A stretch of 64,000 nt of DNA from Helianthus annuus (taxonomy: Eukaryota > Streptophyta > Magnoliopsida > Asterales > Asteraceae), in NCBI RefSeq assembly GCF_002127325.2, contig NC_035443.2, positions 28,611,838 through 28,675,837 of the forward strand. The letters run 5' to 3'. The notes beneath the pieces were generated by a model that worked only from the letters and a program-made list of their open reading frames with translations, searched no databases and had not been told where the DNA came from. This document shows positions 1 through 10,041 of this stretch, piece after piece; position 1 is the stretch's first letter, and every line of letters begins with the position of its first letter. The translations under genes and the position numbers were made by a program.

Positions 1-105
1 GTATAGAAATTTTTGGGTATATACATTTCTACCTCCGGTTCTATAGAAATTTTTGGGTATATACGTTTTCGACCCCTCCGTCGAAAATCTCAAGCTTCGC
101 CAATG
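1..105. repeat. Tandem/inverted element fragment, left copy
   Basis: Two tandem copies of a ~40-bp unit (TATAGAAATTTTTGGGTATA core at 2 and 42) are followed by CAAGCTTCGCCAATG at 91-105. The reverse complement of this block recurs at 1969-2070, so the two copies point away from each other. Nothing here is coding. It is probably the edge of a repeat that continues left of the window; the family is not identified. Confidence 0.5.
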
Positions 106-290
106 CTAATGAACCAACTCTTGGTTTTTAGGTGACGTTCTGTCTATTAGTTAAAGTTTGAATGAGTCTTACAAAAGTTACACCATTAATATTGGAAATT
201 ATTGCACTTTAAAAAAGCGATATGTACTTTTCTAATTTGATATTTAACTTAATATATATTTGTTATGTAATAACTAATAATAAATTAGTA

Positions 291-680
291 TTTTACCCCG
301 CATGTTGCGACAACATTAGTACAACGCTGACACTTGGAATAGTTGTAAAAGAAGGAAAAAAAAGTAACTTTATTTAAGTTTAGGGACTGTGTGATAACTT
401 TAATATTTTATCCCGTGCGTTGCAACAGTATCAGTACTGTACTAACACTCAGTATAGACATCAAAGAAGGAAAATCTAACTTGATTTAAGTTTAAGGGCT
501 GTGTCGGAACTTTATTAAAGTAGATGATGTAAACGAAAATATAAAGTAAAATACAAAAAGGAAAAAAAAAGGTCCTACACTCCTAGATGACACCATGTGA
601 GTGGATAAAGTGAATAGTGAGATACAACGGGTTGCTAATTAATATATACGAGTTTTGGGAACCCGTGTATTGCAACGGAC
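291..680. repeat. Imperfect ~115-bp tandem units with CCCGTGCGTTGCAAC motif
   Basis: Motif variants occur at about 296 (CCCCGCATGTTGCGAC), 412 (CCCGTGCGTTGCAAC) and 662 (CCCGTGTATTGCAAC). The first two are followed by similar text (AAGAAGGAAAA, then a TTTAAGTTTA...GGGCTGTGT-type stretch), giving a ~115-bp repeat. Similar short phrases are common in non-autonomous plant transposons; I assign no function. Confidence 0.5.
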
Positions 681-1512
681 CTATAATTGTATACGTAATT
701 TAGGTGCATCACATAGACCATCCGTGTAATTACTAATTAGTACGATGAAGATGTAACACTTCTCAAGTACATAAAATTTATTAATCAACTTTTTAACTAA
801 TATAATACCCATTTAGATTTTTAAGAATCATAAAAAAAATCCAATATATATATCCTACTTTGTTGAATTGTTTTTTTATATAATTAGTAACGAAAATGTG
901 AATACATTCACATTTTGTAAGCATGTGCAGTACCAAAACTAAAATTCTCATCAATAATTCCATGCACAAAGTCCAATGCAGTATCACTAAAACATATGCA
1001 TTTATTAAAGTCTAATATCATCTCTGAGATCTCAATGAAGTTTGTCTAATATTACTTCTATATGTGCAGGTGGAGGGGTGGATGTTTGAAATTCGAATAA
1101 ACATGATGAATTTTATTATTTAATTTTCTATCTTTCTACTATTGCAATGCACTTATTGTTTGAAAAACTTGAAGAGGGTTGTAGATAACTGAAATTCGAA
1201 TAAACATGATGAACACGGATGATAACACGAATTTTCTGGTGCGTGTGTTTGTTCAATGATTATGTTTGAAATCTGAATTATAAATATATGTACAGGATTG
1301 GTTGTTTCATCTAACCTATCCTCTGTGCCTTACTTGACTTATTAACTAACTGTTTATTCTTTTCTGATTCATGTGGACCCATGAGGTTATATTATACAAA
1401 CAATATTTTCATATCTCCTATGACTAACTATAAACAAATACACCGACTCCAGTTGTTCCGTTATGCACCTTTATAGTTTTGAGAGATCTAATGAAATTGT
1501 GCAGTTATTCTT

Positions 1513-1625
1513 TTAGGTCTTTTTTATTTTTTAGATTTTTTTTTATTTTTAGAATTCTTTTAGATTTTTTAGATCTTTAGAATTTTTTTATGTTTTTAGA
1601 TTTTTTGAATTTTTTTGATTGTACA
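1513..1625. repeat. T-rich low-complexity tract
   Basis: About 110 bp built from variations of TTTTTAGA/TTTTTATT with almost no C or G. No coding potential. It lies inside the Helitron-like stretch. Confidence 0.7.
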
Positions 1626-1882
1626 TTTGATCAAAATATATTCATTCCTTATTAGATTAGTTAGTAATTATTTGATTGACGTAATTACCCTTATTATCTA
1701 ATCAAGGGTTTCCATTTGGATGTATATAAAGAGAGATAAAGATCACAATTACAATAACATCAAGAACTCATGGATTCGTTCATACTCTCTCTCTCTCAAA
1801 CGTGTTCATCAAAAACCTTTGAAAGCATGTGTTTTTATTTTATTTAATAACAATTCGATTAATGCAAATTAAATTTTTCGAT

Positions 1883-1910
1883 CCGCGAGTATTCGCGGGT
1901 GATAATCTAG
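1883..1910 (+). other. Helitron-type 3' terminus (hairpin plus CTAG)
   Basis: A 6-bp stem with a 4-nt loop (CCGCGA GTAT TCGCGG) sits 8 nt before CTAG, and the next base is T, as expected for insertion between A and T. This is the textbook rolling-circle element terminator structure, read directly from the sequence. Confidence 0.65.
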
Positions 1911-1968
1911 TATATTCATACATGATAAGTTCGTATACGTGTAAACATGAGTTATTTTGTGGCGTAAC

Positions 1969-2140
1969 CATTGGCGAAGCTTGCCCCCCCCCCCCAATTT
2001 TTCCGAAACCCGGGGGGCGGAAACGTATATACTTAAAAATTTTCTATACGAAAGTACTATTCAAAACACTACGCGCCGAAAAGTTCGGGGGGTCGGGCGT
2101 CCCCTCGGAATAACCCTAAGAACGGGTGAATGTAAATTGA
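1969..2140. repeat. Inverted partner of the 1-105 fragment, with poly-C run
   Basis: It begins CATTGGCGAAGCTTG, the reverse complement of 91-105. After a 12-C run it contains AAACGTATATACTTAAAAAT, which pairs with the repeats at 1-64. A GGGGGGTCGGGCGTCCCC block follows. Short open frames across it arise from the GC-rich text and look spurious. Confidence 0.5.
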
Positions 2141-2149
2141 TATAATTTT

Positions 2150-2851
2150 AAAGTGTAAACATTATTATATTAAGAAAAAATGTTGAAATATCAATTCAAG
2201 TTTGAAACTTCTTGTTATTTGAATATTTGTTGTCTACGGTTTACTTTAATCATACAAAATAAACTGTTGTAATTTTGACCGATGGGCAAGTTTTGGATAA
2301 AAGTTTTCGTTAACCAAATTAATAAATCATTTGAATCTATATGTGGTGTTGTGTGTACTCTATTCATCTCTATCAGTTCTCAAAAGAAAAAAAAATTACC
2401 AAAATTACTATCTTAAACAATAAGTTTGACAAGTGCCTTTTGGCACAACTGAGTTAACATTAGCATAACATATCCATTTCTTACCACATGGAAATCTGCT
2501 ACACAAGGTGAAAATTTGTTATCCGGGTATAACATGATGTCCCATGCCAAAACTTATAGTTTACCTGAATTTCTTAATTAAATGTAAGAAAAATAATTAT
2601 GTTTATCTACACAGTTATTTTATAATTTATTTCTGTTTCTTATATGTAACTTTATTTTTTTCTTATATTTAATTTAATTTTTGTATTTAATTTTATATAT
2701 TTATTTATTTAAGTATAACACTCTAACCTGAATTCTACAATATTTTAATAAATGTTGACGACTGGTCCCAATTTTTTCTTTTAAATAGAACTTATACATT
2801 TGGGTTAACTGATAACTCAAACGACTCGATATAACAGACTATTACACTTTA
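2150..2851. other. AT-rich intergenic stretch, nothing identified
   Basis: About 700 bp of AT-rich DNA without a long frame, repeat array or terminal structure that I can recognise. It lies just 3' of the minus-strand exon-like pieces and may hold that gene's 3' flank. Confidence 0.5.
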
Positions 2852-3537
2852 TCACAGTTTAAAAGCATTAATATACGGTTGAGGCCCTTTCTCATCTTCC
2901 TTTTTCGGATCAGCTGTAAGAATACCCTCAACATCAACCCTTTGTCATTTTAAAAGTACTACAAATACAAAAGAATCATAAACAAAATATAAAACAATCA
3001 TAAAACTTAGTTATAAAAAAGTATGGCATAACTAACCAGCCACCTTGCCTCTACCCTGTTTAGATGCTACCACATCAGTCGGTTGACGCCACCAGTCAAA
3101 CTTTGACTAAAAAGATACTCTATCAAAATTTTTGATCATGCGAGTTATTCTAGATAATGGTCTGTCCTGGCCACGTAGATATTACTGTTTGAAATCACTT
3201 TATACAACATAAAACAAATAATAATTTGAAACAATAAATCTTTAAACTCATATTAATAAGTAAAACTAAACTGTTAAAATAAAGATTAAGATGTTTAAAA
3301 TTTAAAGTGTTAACAATTACATATGAAAATGAAAACTACTCAAACATTTAATATCTAACAAAAGGAATTAAGAAATTTAACATTAACTCCATCGATACTT
3401 AACTTCTCGGTGTATATCCCTAAGCTTTGTCATGAACTGCAAGTCTCTATCACCACATTCTATGTTACTTGCAACACACAAGTCACGAACTGATGTGGTT
3501 GGCATTGCCCTCAATTTCTAGAAACCTGGTCTCCTAT
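2852..3537 (-). pseudogene. Exon-like 3' end of an unidentified host gene
   Basis: Three open pieces on the minus strand look like exons. Piece 3537-3389 contains VRDLCVASNIECGDRD and ends near RDIHREVKYRW. Piece 3106-3037 contains RQPTDVVASKQGRGKVA and ends at a donor-like G|GTTAGT. Piece 2913-2852 follows an acceptor-like CTTACAG, joins in frame (ADPKKEDEK...), and ends in a TGA at 2852-2854. The junction between the first two pieces is not clean. An in-frame TAG lies near the start of the first piece. The 5' side is cut by an LTR; the next upstream piece is at 14975-15108. I do not recognise the protein. Confidence 0.4.
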
Positions 3538-3690
3538 TGTAACACCTCGTAAAATCAAGTCCAAGGATGTGTTGACACGTGTACTAAACCCTAATAAAGT
3601 CAAACGTTAACTATGAGGGACTAATTTTGCGAAAAATAAAAAAAACTTTGAATGCGAAAGGACTAAAAGTGTCAACATGCTTAAACTAAG

Positions 3691-4380
3691 CCTCTGAATG
3701 ACGTTACACGGTATTCATAGTCACAAATGAGCCACTTGTTGGTCGAGAGGAGCCGTTTGCATAACTATTTGAAAGTTTGCGAGTCGAAGGGTTAAAAGTG
3801 TCAACATGTTAATTCTTACCTCTGAGTGACCTTTTAACAAACCGAGAGCTTCATGATAGTTGATAACACTCTCGGGAATGCCTAATATTGGCCATTTAAG
3901 GCTTTTACACCAATAAGTGAAATTACGCACAAGTTTGCAAGTTAAAGGGGTTAAAAGCATCAACATGTTTAATTATACCTCTGAGTGACCTTTTAACGAA
4001 CCCGAAGCATCGTGATGTTTGATAATACTCTCGAGAATGCCTAATATGGATAACATAGGGCTTTGACGCAATAAAATGATAATGCGCGCAAATTTGCGCG
4101 TTAGAGGGACCAAAAGCGCCAACTTTTAAAACTACACCTTTGGGTAACCATTTAAGCGAACGAGAGCATCGTAATATTTAAGCATATGCTAGGGAATACT
4201 CAATATAGGCCACAAAAGGCTTAGATATCGTTAAACGATATTACGCGCTACTTTGTGCGACAAAGGGACTAAAAGCGACAATAAGCGAAACTACGCCTTT
4301 GAGAATCTTTTTAAACAAACCGAGAACTCCGTAACGCTCGTTCGTACTGCCGGATGCACCTAAAATTTATTGTTAAAGAT
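3691..4380 (+). repeat. 159-bp tandem repeats in U3 of the solo LTR
   Basis: Units open with CCTCTGAGTGACC or variants at 3691, 3819, 3978, 4137 and 4296. The spacing is 128 and then three times exactly 159 bp. Each unit ends with a phrase like AGGGACTAAAAGCG or GGGTTAAAAGTGTCAACATG. The same phrase occurs about three times in the related LTR at 50880-51369, so copy number differs between family members. Confidence 0.8.
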
Positions 4381-4504
4381 CCTTGTGCATTATAATAACG
4401 ATACACATGTTTTGTGCCAAAAATGTCATTAAAGAAAGTTTAAAAACGCATTTAAAAGACACAGGGACCAAAACTGACGACTGCCAAAGTTCTTGCTGGG
4501 CTGG

Positions 4505-4562
4505 TATCGCTCGCGGGCCGCGTAAACTTGGGCCGGGGCGTTCGCGGGCCGCCAGAGCCCAC
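4505..4562 (+). promoter_or_regulatory. GC-rich palindromic cassette upstream of LTR promoter
   Basis: In an otherwise AT-rich LTR this 58-bp block carries two copies of CGCGGGCCGC separated by about 25 bp. It lies ~190 bp before the TATA box. Comparable paired GC palindromes sit in the other LTR families here. Function unknown. Confidence 0.55.
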
Positions 4563-4740
4563 AACTGCAGATTTATATTTTTTCTGTTTTTGTTTTGCAC
4601 ATGCTTGTTCCCCACACTTATATCTAAACCATTTTTTAGCAAATCTATGGGCTATTAGCTGTTATTAACAACTGTAATAACACCTGTTAAGATCTCATGA
4701 GCCCTTAGAACACTTGTCAATCATCCATAACTTTTCAAAA

Positions 4741-4752
4741 ACTATAAATAGG
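4741..4752 (+). promoter_or_regulatory. TATA box of the solo LTR
   Basis: ACTATAAATAGG is the consensus plant TATA context. It aligns with TATAAATAGG (reverse complement of 50511-50520) in the related LTR. Transcription would run rightward but now enters the nested element ~60 bp downstream. Confidence 0.7.
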
Positions 4753-4812
4753 TGGGTTTTTCAAGCATTTCATTTGCACCAATTCTTCAATCTTCCTATC
4801 TCTCAATTCTTG

Positions 4813-5207
4813 TGTAGGATCGGTTTTGACACCGTACGATTGCGTAACGAACGTTCGACGTGCGGAATCCGTGAACGTGCGTGACCGAACACACAAGAAC
4901 GTACTAGAACCGTGATTCTTATTGAAGAAGATGACGTGTACAATGCAAGAATCACTTGGAGAGAACTTTCTCTCTCTAGACTTTCTCTCTCTAAGCTCTA
5001 AGCTCCTCTAATTCCAAATGAGCAAAAGTCTTACAAATGATGACGTAACTCTCCTATATATAGCCCTTGGAATTAATGAGACTTCTCATTAATTACCAAA
5101 ATGCCACCTTGCTACTTCTATCTAATTATTACAATATAAAGCTTGTTTTGAACTGTTTCTCGCTACGGCTCGGATTGACGAAGGCGATAGACATTACTGC
5201 ACTAACA
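4813..5207 (-). repeat. Extra tandem LTR copy (outer left)
   Basis: A 395-bp copy TGTAGGATC...CTAACA abutting the left TSD. It is separated from the next LTR by only GAT (5208-5210). The linker equals GA (the bases between LTR and PPT on the internal side) plus T (the base between LTR and PBS at 11871), as in a trimmed 2-LTR junction. Confidence 0.85.
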
Positions 5208-5210
5208 GAT

Positions 5211-5605
5211 TGTAGGATCGGTTTTGACACCGTTCGATTGCGTAACGAACGTTCGACATGCGGAATCCGTGAACGTGCGTGACCGAACACACAAGAACGT
5301 ACTAGAACCGTGATTCTTATTGATGAAGATGACGTGTACAATGCAAGAATCACGTGGAGAGAACTTTCTCTCTCTATACTTTCTCTCTCTATGCTCTAAG
5401 CTCCTCTAATTCCAAATGAGCAAAAGTCTTACAAATGATGACATAACTCTCCTATATATAGCCCTTGGAATTAATGAGACTTCTCATTAATTACCAAAAT
5501 GCCACCTTGCTACTTCTATCTAATTATTACAATATAAAGCTCGTTTTGAACTGTTTCTCGATACGGCTCGGATTGACGAAGGCGATAGACATTACTGCAC
5601 TAACA
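5211..5605 (-). repeat. 3' LTR of the gag-only element
   Basis: A 395-bp LTR nearly identical to 4813-5207 and 11872-12266. It is followed on the plus strand by GACTCCCCCTTGG, the complement of a polypurine tract, which makes this the genuine 3' LTR of a minus-strand element. Confidence 0.85.
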
Positions 5606-5618
5606 GACTCCCCCTTGG
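5606..5618 (-). promoter_or_regulatory. Polypurine tract
   Basis: GACTCCCCCTTGG on the plus strand reads CCAAGGGGGAGTC on the element's coding strand, directly before the 3' LTR. This is the expected plus-strand primer site. Confidence 0.75.
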
Positions 5619-8169
5619 ATATTGCCGCAGTCAATCTCGTAGCGTTTTCTCTTTCTCTTTCTCGAACAGAATCCCTGTGGATCTGTATTCGAGCTTCCGT
5701 TGCTCCCCTTCTTCTTAGACTCTTTTTCTTTCAGGCTCCCCCTTTCGTCAAGCTTCCGTGCTTTTGGGATCAACACCTGGTTTTCCGGATACAAGCTCCT
5801 TCAAGATAATTACCTGGTTCCTTGAATGCACTCTCCCCCTTGCATTGAGCTTGTCTACAGACTCCCCCTTAGACTCAGCTGTCGGGGTCGTAGTCTGGCC
5901 TTTACAGGTTCACAAGTTCAGGATCAATTCCTAGCTTTGTTCTGCATCTGCTCAGGATTTGAAACCTGGTTAACCTGCACATCCTCTACCTCAACATAAG
6001 TTTCACAAATTTATAACACTTAGGTTTAAGAAACTTACTGGTAGAAATCATACATTCATTAATCTGTATAGTTACATCAAGTTCAAATGAATGATCTTGA
6101 TTAACTAATCACACAATCTTTCAAAACATTTGTATATATCATTCAAAGTTTTTCAACAAACTTTCCCAGTCCAATTCATCATGTTTAGCACTTAGAATTT
6201 TGAATATCAGCTCTTCAACATCAGTTGTCGAAAATCTTTTTGAATTTTTCAGAATTTAAAAATAAAAAACAATATTTTTGGATTTTTGATTTTAAAAAGA
6301 AATACAATAAAGAAATATATGTAAACAATATTTTTGTGAGTTTGTGTAAGAGGATCATATCAGTTCATGAGACAAATCACTAGCACCGTTAAGCTTTAAT
6401 CATTTTAAGTTTTAAACGATTCACGTTGATATATTTGTCCTCTTAAACTCAATCTAAAACCTTTCGAAATGCTTACCGATACGTTAAGGTATATTAATTT
6501 TGCACTAAATTCTTATGGACCCCATGATCTCAGCATATCCCCTGATCATGCAATACACTAACTCAAGTAATGCCTTTAAACTTTCATCAACTGTGATATG
6601 TGCGAAAATAAAGCAGAATGTTTAAACATTAACAATCAGGTCGATACTTCCGTATACGCAGAGAAAGTCCAATGTTTAAACAAAATAAGAAATAAAAACA
6701 AGTTGAAATTGTTTAGGCTTTAACCACCAGGTCGATACTTCCGTATACGCAGAGGAGGTCCAAAGCTTAAACGAAACACCAAAGAAAATAAAGCAGAACG
6801 TTTAGGCAATAACATCCAGGTCGATACTCAAGTATACGCAGAGGATGTCCAATGCTTAAACAAAAATAAAGAAATAAAACAAGTTTAAATCTTTGTAAAA
6901 TGGAATGCACAATCACAGCGACTTTTTCAGCAAGTTGTGAAAGTTCACAAACTTAACCGGTTTTTATGCTATTTTAGCATTCAACGATTACTGAGTAGGC
7001 ACACAATCAAGAAGGACAAAACTAAGTACTATGCTTTCAATCATGTTTCCCACTAGAACTAGGCTTTTTCATTTAAATTTGTATCGTTATCGCACATCTA
7101 CTAGTCTAGCTGAGCCTATCGTCACATCTTTAGTGAGACCGTTTATCACATATTACTTTCCAATTCTTTAGCGTGCTGTGATAGTCCACTGATGTACTAT
7201 CATTTCCTCTTTTTTCACAACAAAACTCGTTTTTGATTTTTTAATGTTTTTGGCATTTTCAAATTTTCTAATTTTTTTTTTAATTTTTCTACCCCTAAAA
7301 TCAAAATATATTTCAATTTTGATTTTCTGGGAAAATTTGAAAAAAAACAAAGCAGTAAACTGTACAAAGTAAAGTGACAACTTGACGAGAATTGCTTCAA
7401 TTCTCCATCCACTTGGCGTAAACAATCAGAACTCCCCCTGACAACAAACTATTTTCCCATTATGATTTCAAAACACTTAAGTTTGTTTTAATCAAAATGG
7501 TTTTTCCGGAAAATTAGTTTTGTGTGTCATTTCATAAACTCGGGGTTTCATCACCTTGTTCTTCAAATTACCACTTGTAGGAAAGATGAATCAAGTACAA
7601 CGTAATGTCCTTAATTTATCTTTTGAAAGTCGAAATATCACCGAAGTGAATTTCTCAAGAAAGATGCCGATTCCTACTCCCCAATTACCAACCTGGGAGT
7701 TCCGGCAAGTCAGGATTTTAAGCAACGAATGCAGGCACCCAAGCCTGACCAGCCTTGGGTGTGACCTTTTCAATTTCACTCGGGGTTTGATCATTCCTTT
7801 TTGCTTCATAAAATTATTTTACCCCTTTTACCTTTCCCTCAACCATTTTTCCAAAAATATTTTTCACTTTGTTATTAAAAGCCTTTTCGACATTGAATTC
7901 TTTCTTTTTAGAATAGTTCGAAATTTTCACTTTACCAACTTTTTGTTTAAAATTTTAGTTCGCAATGGTGGAAAGTTTGTGTCATCCATTGGCGGAACTG
8001 AATTTTCACTTTTGAGCTCAACGTGTGGCTCCTCTGATGTTGACGAATCAGAATCATCGCCAGAACGTGGCTCCTTTGTTTCCGAAGAAACAAATTCATC
8101 GCCAGGAACATTTCCTTTCTTCACACTCCATTTTGTCCTCAGATTTGCATCTGATGAATTCGTTTTGCT
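5619..8169 (-). other. Long 3' untranslated region of the gag-only element
   Basis: 2.5 kb between the gag stop and the PPT. It contains several CTCCCCCTT runs, AT-rich text, a three-unit repeat (6607-6880) and no frame with recognisable pol motifs. This is where pol would sit in a complete element. Plus-strand open frames around 7556-8378 lie opposite low-complexity gag sequence and are shadows. Confidence 0.6.
6607..6880. repeat. Three ~90-bp tandem units
   Basis: CAGGTCGATACTTCCGTATA or a close variant occurs at 6637, 6728 and 6817, each followed by CGCAGAG and a GTCCAA...TTTAAAC-type tail. Spacing is 91 and 89 bp. Non-coding; direct repeats without variable spacers, so not a CRISPR array. 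Confidence 0.8.
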
Positions 8170-8967
8170 TTATTTGTCATTCTTTGAAGAGCAAGACAAT
8201 TTATCAGAACTCTTCTTTGTTTTACTTGTTGTATCCGAGGACAAAATCTTCTCTAGATACTCTCTGGCCTTCTTCCTCTTCTTCCTCAATCTGTCTTTTT
8301 GCCCTTGTGAAAGTTTTACTTTCATTTCTTGAACTTTCTGTTCTTGAACTTTTGGTTTTTGAACTTTCGGTTCTTTAGGCGTGACGTTGACTGATTTCTT
8401 TGCCAATTTCTGAGAATCAGCCCTCGATCTTCCCTTTGATCTCATTGGGCAATCTCTGGCAATGTGTCCTTTGATTTGGCATTCATAACATCTTCTTGTC
8501 TCAAATCTCTGTCTCTGGCAGTTAACAACAATGTGTCCTTGAAAACCACAGTTGTAACACACCCTATTATCGTACCAATCTCCACCATCAATCCAAACAC
8601 TCAAATCATAACACTGATTTGATTTGTAGTACTCATGACTTCTCCTATGAGCTTGATTTGACGCTTGAGCACTGTGGTCAAACCTGCACCACTTATTACC
8701 AACTTTTTGTGACTTTTGATTTTCAAATTTTTGTGATTTTTTATAATAATTGGATGACTGAACTGATGAGCTTTTATTGTAATTTTGAAGATTTTTCGGC
8801 TTTTTAACATTTTGTTTTTGTTCCGCATTCTTCTTTACAGGTTTTTGCGTTGAGCATTCACCTTTTTCAGTAGAATGTAAAACAGTTTCTTGAAACTTTT
8901 CTTTTAATTTCAAAAATATTTTTTTTTTCTCATTTTCATCATCAGTTTTATCATCACCAATCCTCAA
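8170..8967 (-). CDS. Gag C-terminal part with two CCHC zinc knuckles
   Basis: This 265-residue frame carries two perfect CX2CX4HX4C knuckles, C137-C150 (CYNCGFQGHIVVNC) and C160-C173 (CYECQIKGHIARDC), in a Lys/Gln/Ser-rich context, with a basic tail of KxQKVQ-type repeats. It is the RNA-binding end of a retrotransposon Gag and overlaps the preceding coiled-coil frame by 14 bp in another frame, so a frameshift separates them. No protease or RT follows. Such frames are often annotated in Asteraceae as CCHC zinc-finger proteins. Confidence 0.7.
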   Translation of the reverse strand: MRIGDDKTDDENEKKKIFLKLKEKFQETVLHSTEKGECSTQKPVKKNAEQKQNVKKPKNLQNYNKSSSVQSSNYYKKSQKFENQKSQKVGNKWCRFDHSAQASNQAHRRSHEYYKSNQCYDLSVWIDGGDWYDNRVCYNCGFQGHIVVNCQRQRFETRRCYECQIKGHIARDCPMRSKGRSRADSQKLAKKSVNVTPKEPKVQKPKVQEQKVQEMKVKLSQGQKDRLRKKRKKAREYLEKILSSDTTSKTKKSSDKLSCSSKNDK

Positions 8968-9583
8968 TTATGACTTTGTCATAATTTGTGACATTGTGAC
9001 TTATTGGAACAAAATTGATCGGTTTTGGACAGGGGAAATTCAAAAACTCAGATGATGTCACAAAACCTTTCAATTTCTTTTCAAGCTCATTAATTGTAGC
9101 TCTTGAATTCTCAGCTTCATTCTCAAGCTGAGATATTCTCTCAAGATGAGACTTGATTGATTTTTCATTTTCAATTCTCATGTTTTCAAGAACAGATTTT
9201 TCATTTTCCAAAACTTTTAACTGTTTTTGAAATTTTGTTTCATTTGCTTTTAAATTTTTGTTTTCAAGCTTTATCCAGAAATCTTCATTTTCTGAAGATT
9301 TCTCTTTGCTTTCAAAAATTTTTTCTTCTAACTCCTTGATTTTCTTCCGAGCACATTCACCTTCTTTTTCAAGTCTAATAATTTTCTGAAGATGGGAATT
9401 TATCATTTTTTGCTTTTCGATGTTATTTTGACTAAAAACATTTCTCCCATCTTCTAGAATTTTTATTTGACTTTGAAATTCTTTTACCATTTTTAATTTT
9501 TCATTTTCAAAAATTTTGATTTTATCTTCAAAGATTTTTGCACTTTCTTTCAAATTCTTGTTTTCCAATGTTAAACTGTTCAA
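8954..9583 (-). CDS. Gag central coiled-coil part
   Basis: 209 residues, almost entirely heptad-like with repeated LENEKS/LENKNLK/ISQLENE phrases and E/K/N/L richness: a long coiled coil. It lies between the capsid-like frame (9589-10041) and the zinc-knuckle frame in the same orientation. The frames are offset, so these were probably one Gag now split by small indels. A coiled coil this long inside Gag is unusual for Copia elements and may serve particle assembly (inference). Confidence 0.6.
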   Translation of the reverse strand: MNSLTLENKNLKESAKIFEDKIKIFENEKLKMVKEFQSQIKILEDGRNVFSQNNIEKQKMINSHLQKIIRLEKEGECARKKIKELEEKIFESKEKSSENEDFWIKLENKNLKANETKFQKQLKVLENEKSVLENMRIENEKSIKSHLERISQLENEAENSRATINELEKKLKGFVTSSEFLNFPCPKPINFVPISHNVTNYDKVIIEDW

Positions 9584-9588
9584 ATCAC

Positions 9589-10041
9589 TTAACAGTTTAT
9601 TTCGGACTTCAGCATCTCACAAGTTTCCTTCAAACCCAATATCTGTTTATCATCATCTTTCATCTCAATTTGTTCCTTTCCCCTTTGGTCATCATTTTCG
9701 CTTTTCTTATTTTCAGCATTGATCACCATCTGTTCTTCAATCTTTTCAATGAGTTCACAAACCGTCAGCTGAGAAAATTCTCCCGAATTCTTCAAATTCA
9801 AGATATATTTTCCCCATTCTTCTTGAGGTAAAGCACTGACAAATTTCTCAACCAATTCTTCTGGTCTTTTGGTTATACCAATTTTTGTCATTGAACGAAC
9901 TAGATGGCTATACCTCTCAATGATATTCTTTGTAGACTCTCCCTTGATACCTGTAAAATTATCAAATTTGTTCATTGCAATATAAATCTCAGAACCCATA
10001 CTTTGGTAATGAAAAGTTCGCAATAACAAATTTTCAAACAA
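9589..10041 (-). CDS. Gag capsid-like part (Copia/UBN2-type)
   Basis: The frame can be opened at a TTG codon (10041); the first ATG in frame is 9997-9999. The stretch around IIERYSHLVRSM...EELVEKFVSALPQEEW...LTVCELIEKIEEQ resembles the UBN2-type Gag of Copia elements, in which short helices precede a limit on allowed failures of the form 'LPxxW'. The N-terminal part seems short relative to that family. It ends 5 bp before the coiled-coil frame in a different phase. Confidence 0.6.
   Translation of the reverse strand: MFENLLLRTFHYQSMGSEIYIAMNKFDNFTGIKGESTKNIIERYSHLVRSMTKIGITKRPEELVEKFVSALPQEEWGKYILNLKNSGEFSQLTVCELIEKIEEQMVINAENKKSENDDQRGKEQIEMKDDDKQILGLKETCEMLKSEINC

Larger units (their letters stand above)
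106..1910 (+). mobile_element. Helitron-like element, 3' end defined, 5' end unresolved
   Basis: The stretch is AT-rich and non-coding. Its right edge has the standard Helitron 3' signature: a GC-rich hairpin (CCGCGA-GTAT-TCGCGG, 1883-1898), a short AT-rich gap, then CTAG at 1907-1910 followed by T. No rep/helicase frame is visible, so it would be non-autonomous. I could not fix the TC-type 5' end; 106 is only the inner edge of the left inverted fragment. Three copies of a CCCGTGCGTTGCAAC-like motif lie inside. Confidence 0.45.

Noticed and set aside
4373..4658. Overlapping plus and minus frames across the LTR GC cassette
   Set aside because: They lie in U3/promoter DNA of a solo LTR; the open text comes from the GC palindromes.
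6607..6880. CRISPR-like spaced repeats
   Set aside because: Three direct units with similar, not unique, intervening sequence inside a plant LTR element; no cas context.
7556..8378. Long plus-strand open frames (up to 258 codons)
   Set aside because: They lie opposite the minus-strand gag and its 3' flank, are Phe/Leu/Ser-rich, and carry no domain; the minus strand has real zinc knuckles.
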